Source of the DNA: Cladorhizidae sp. MBARI D1340-BT2
Lineage: Eukaryota > Porifera > Demospongiae > Poecilosclerida > Cladorhizidae
Length of the DNA: 64,000 bases
Reading direction: 5' to 3'
Assembly: GCA_028752905.1 (NCBI GenBank)
Contig: JAQNBH010000002.1
Location: 35,370,075 to 35,434,074 of the forward strand
The notes below the pieces were generated by a model. It was not told where the DNA came from. It did no database searches and saw only the letters and a program-made list of their open reading frames with translations. A program made the position numbers and the translations under genes. Positions 62,401-64,000 of this stretch are shown piece after piece (position 1 is the stretch's first letter; each line of letters opens with the position of its first letter).

Positions 62401-64000
62401 GCCAAGTTTCAAGTCTTGGCCATGAACGCTTATTATATTATGAACAATCCAACTTACTGCGTTTATTCAGGCTTCTTCTTGTTCATTGCGCAGAGTTGCA
62501 ATGAAATGGGAGGATAAAAAGTATCATAACTCAAGAATGGTTGACAATAAAATGTTGAAACTTGAAATGCAGCTAATTTAATAGTGAAGGTATAGATTGA
62601 TGAAAGAAAAAAAAAAGAAGGAAAAAACCCCACACAATGGTCTACTCCCCCCTACACCAAGGGGGGAGTAGACCATTTTGTGGGTTTTTTAAAAAACGTA
62701 TCATAACTATTGAATGCTTAATCCATTTCCAAAGATTATGGTCTCAAAATGTAGCTCATTCTAGGTGCTTTCCAATGACATTAGAATAATGGTGTTGCAA
62801 TAAAGTAGGACTGAAACATGGGGAAACCACAAAGGTCCTTTAAAATGTTTAGATGCACTCCTGTACCCAAACCAAAGGTCTTCAACACTTGCTATTTATG
62901 GTGATATTAGAGTGATCACAGATACCTCTTTTGAATCGATAGTTTTTAAAAAAAATTTTAATTCACCCCAACATCCCCAATTTCATTTCCTCCCCCGGTC
63001 ATATGCTGTCAGACTGAATATCTCATCAGAAAATGACTGGATTGATAATTTGTCAATTGAAAAGAAGGAGTAATGCAAGAGCTTTCATAATATATAAAAA
63101 TTATTTACTACAGACAAAAATTGAATGAGTTACACGGTATCATGTGATGTCACTACATGAAATTACATTTCATAATAAATCAGTTTGAAAAGTGCATGAT
63201 AGTAGTAGCTTTAGAATCGCAATAGAAATCACACAGAGGTTCGATCAAAGTTGGGAACTGAGAAAGAACGTGGCATTCGCAGGAGCAGACGTTTGTACCC
63301 CACTTTGCACAGATAGCGCGGAAATGACTGAGCGATATTTTAGCCAAGTTTCAAGTCTTGGCCATGAACGCTTATTATATTATGAACAATCCAACTTACT
63401 GCGTTTATTCAGGCTTCTTCTTGTTCATTGCGCAGAGTTGCAATGAAATGGGAGGATAAAAAGTATCATAACTCAAGAATGGTTGACAATAAAATGTTGA
63501 AACTTGAAATGCAGCTAATTTAATAGTGAAGGTATAGATTGATGAAAGAAAAAAAAAAGAAGGAAAAAACCCCACACAATGGTCTACTCCCCCCTACACC
63601 AAGGGGGGAGTAGACCATTTTGTGGGTTTTTAAAAAAACGTGTCATAACTATTGAATTCTTAATCCATTTCCAAAGATTATGGTCTCAAAATGTAGCTCA
63701 TTCTAGGTGCTTTCCAATGACATTAGAATAATGGTGTTGCAATAAACTAGGACTGAAACATGGGGAAACCACAAAGGTCCTTTAAAATGTTTAGATGCAC
63801 TCCTGTACCCAAACCAAAGGTCTTCAACACTTGCTATTTATGGTGATATTAGAGTGATCACAGATACCTCTTTTGAATTGATAGTTTTTAAAAAAAATTT
63901 AAATTCACCCCAACATCCCCAATTTCATTTCCTCCCCCGGTCATATGCTGTCAGACTGAATATCTCATCAGAAAATGACTGGATTGATAATTTGTCAATT
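59414..64000 (+). repeat. Dimeric higher-order repeat, 1889 bp, with a chimeric last unit
   Basis: Long units 59414 and 61303 (950 bp) alternate with short units 60364 and 62253 (939 bp); same-type offsets are exactly 1889 bp. Long units have an extra AGT (GATAGTAGTAGC), GCATTCGC, GACGAAAG, a 15-nt loop and CGTTTCATAAC. Short units have AAGAATGTGG, GATGAAAG, an 8-nt loop and ACCAAAGGTC; TTGAATTCTTA occurs in 60364 but not 62253. The unit at 63192 begins like a long unit and continues like a short one, and is truncated by the window end. Confidence 0.92.
63565..63631. repeat. Hairpin, 8-nt loop class
   Basis: Left arm from 63565, right arm to 63631, loop TACACCAA at 63595-63602. The class lacks seven bases relative to the 15-nt loop, which fits a deletion between the two TAC triplets of TACATTGTAC. 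It is found at 29167, 43362, 47143-50902, 51850, 58473, 60364, 62253 and 63192. Confidence 0.9.

Larger units (their letters stand above)
1..64000 (+). repeat. Tandem satellite array, ~945-bp monomer, 67 unit starts
   Basis: The same sequence recurs head to tail without interruption. Using the GTG of the CpG-rich block as landmark, unit starts run from 845 to 63192, giving 66 complete units of 938-952 bp (mean 944.7) plus partial units at both ends. Copies differ by a few percent at most, and many differences are shared by groups of neighbours. No unit is inverted and no foreign DNA lies between units. Most length variation comes from one hairpin loop, with small contributions from a few 1-4 bp indels. 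This is the structure of a eukaryotic satellite evolving by unequal exchange and local amplification. The family is not one I recognise; centromeric, heterochromatic, sex-chromosome or multicopy non-coding-gene arrays are all possible. Confidence 0.97.

Noticed and set aside
1..64000. CRISPR array
   Set aside because: Regular repeats, but the period is ~945 bp with no unique spacers between short repeats.

Overview
The whole 64-kb window is one uninterrupted head-to-tail satellite array. A unit of about 945 bp (range 938-952 bp, mean 944.7 bp over 66 complete units) repeats 67 times from position 845, after a partial unit at 1-844; the last unit (63192) is cut by the window end. All copies are on the same strand. 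I saw no unique DNA, no transposon insertion, no inversion and no recognisable protein, rRNA or tRNA gene. The array continues beyond both ends.

Organism: almost certainly a eukaryotic nuclear genome, because a 64-kb array of a ~945-bp monomer with local higher-order repeats is typical of satellite DNA. The unit hand-counts to 36% G+C. CpG is depleted outside one block, and many copy-specific changes are CpG to TpG/CpA, which points to a germline with cytosine methylation (animal or plant). I cannot name a species or a known satellite family.

Unit layout (unit 845-1791 as model; the start is an arbitrary landmark): (1) a 252-bp block, 845-1096, 43% G+C, with 11 CpG (observed/expected about 0.96) against about 0.20 in the other 695 bp; (2) an AATAAA at 1138-1143; (3) a purine tract, 1194-1220; (4) a 30-bp-arm inverted repeat, 1216-1290, with 28 of 30 positions paired and a loop of 8-15 nt; (5) a second AATAAA at 1399-1404; (6) an A/T tract of nearly constant length (19 bp) but highly variable composition, 1543-1561; (7) a TATATAAAAA motif at 1691-1700; (8) a cluster of dyads at 1740-1773 just before the next CpG-rich block. 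TATA, CpG-rich block and AATAAA lie in a gene-like order, so a non-coding transcript per unit is conceivable but unproven.

Array layout: neighbouring units fall into local families produced by recent amplification of one, two or three monomers: trimers at 5577-11241 (2.83 kb) and 33894-39575 (2841 bp); dimers at 19727-27277 (1888 bp), 50903-55626 (about 1.89 kb) and 59414-end (1889 bp); monomer runs at 11242-14073, 39576-41471, 47143-50902 and 56579-58472. Chimeric units (29167, 63192) record recombination inside the monomer. The open frames in every copy (83 codons from GTG; 62-73 codons from TTG across the hairpin on either strand) look like repeats of non-coding DNA rather than genes.
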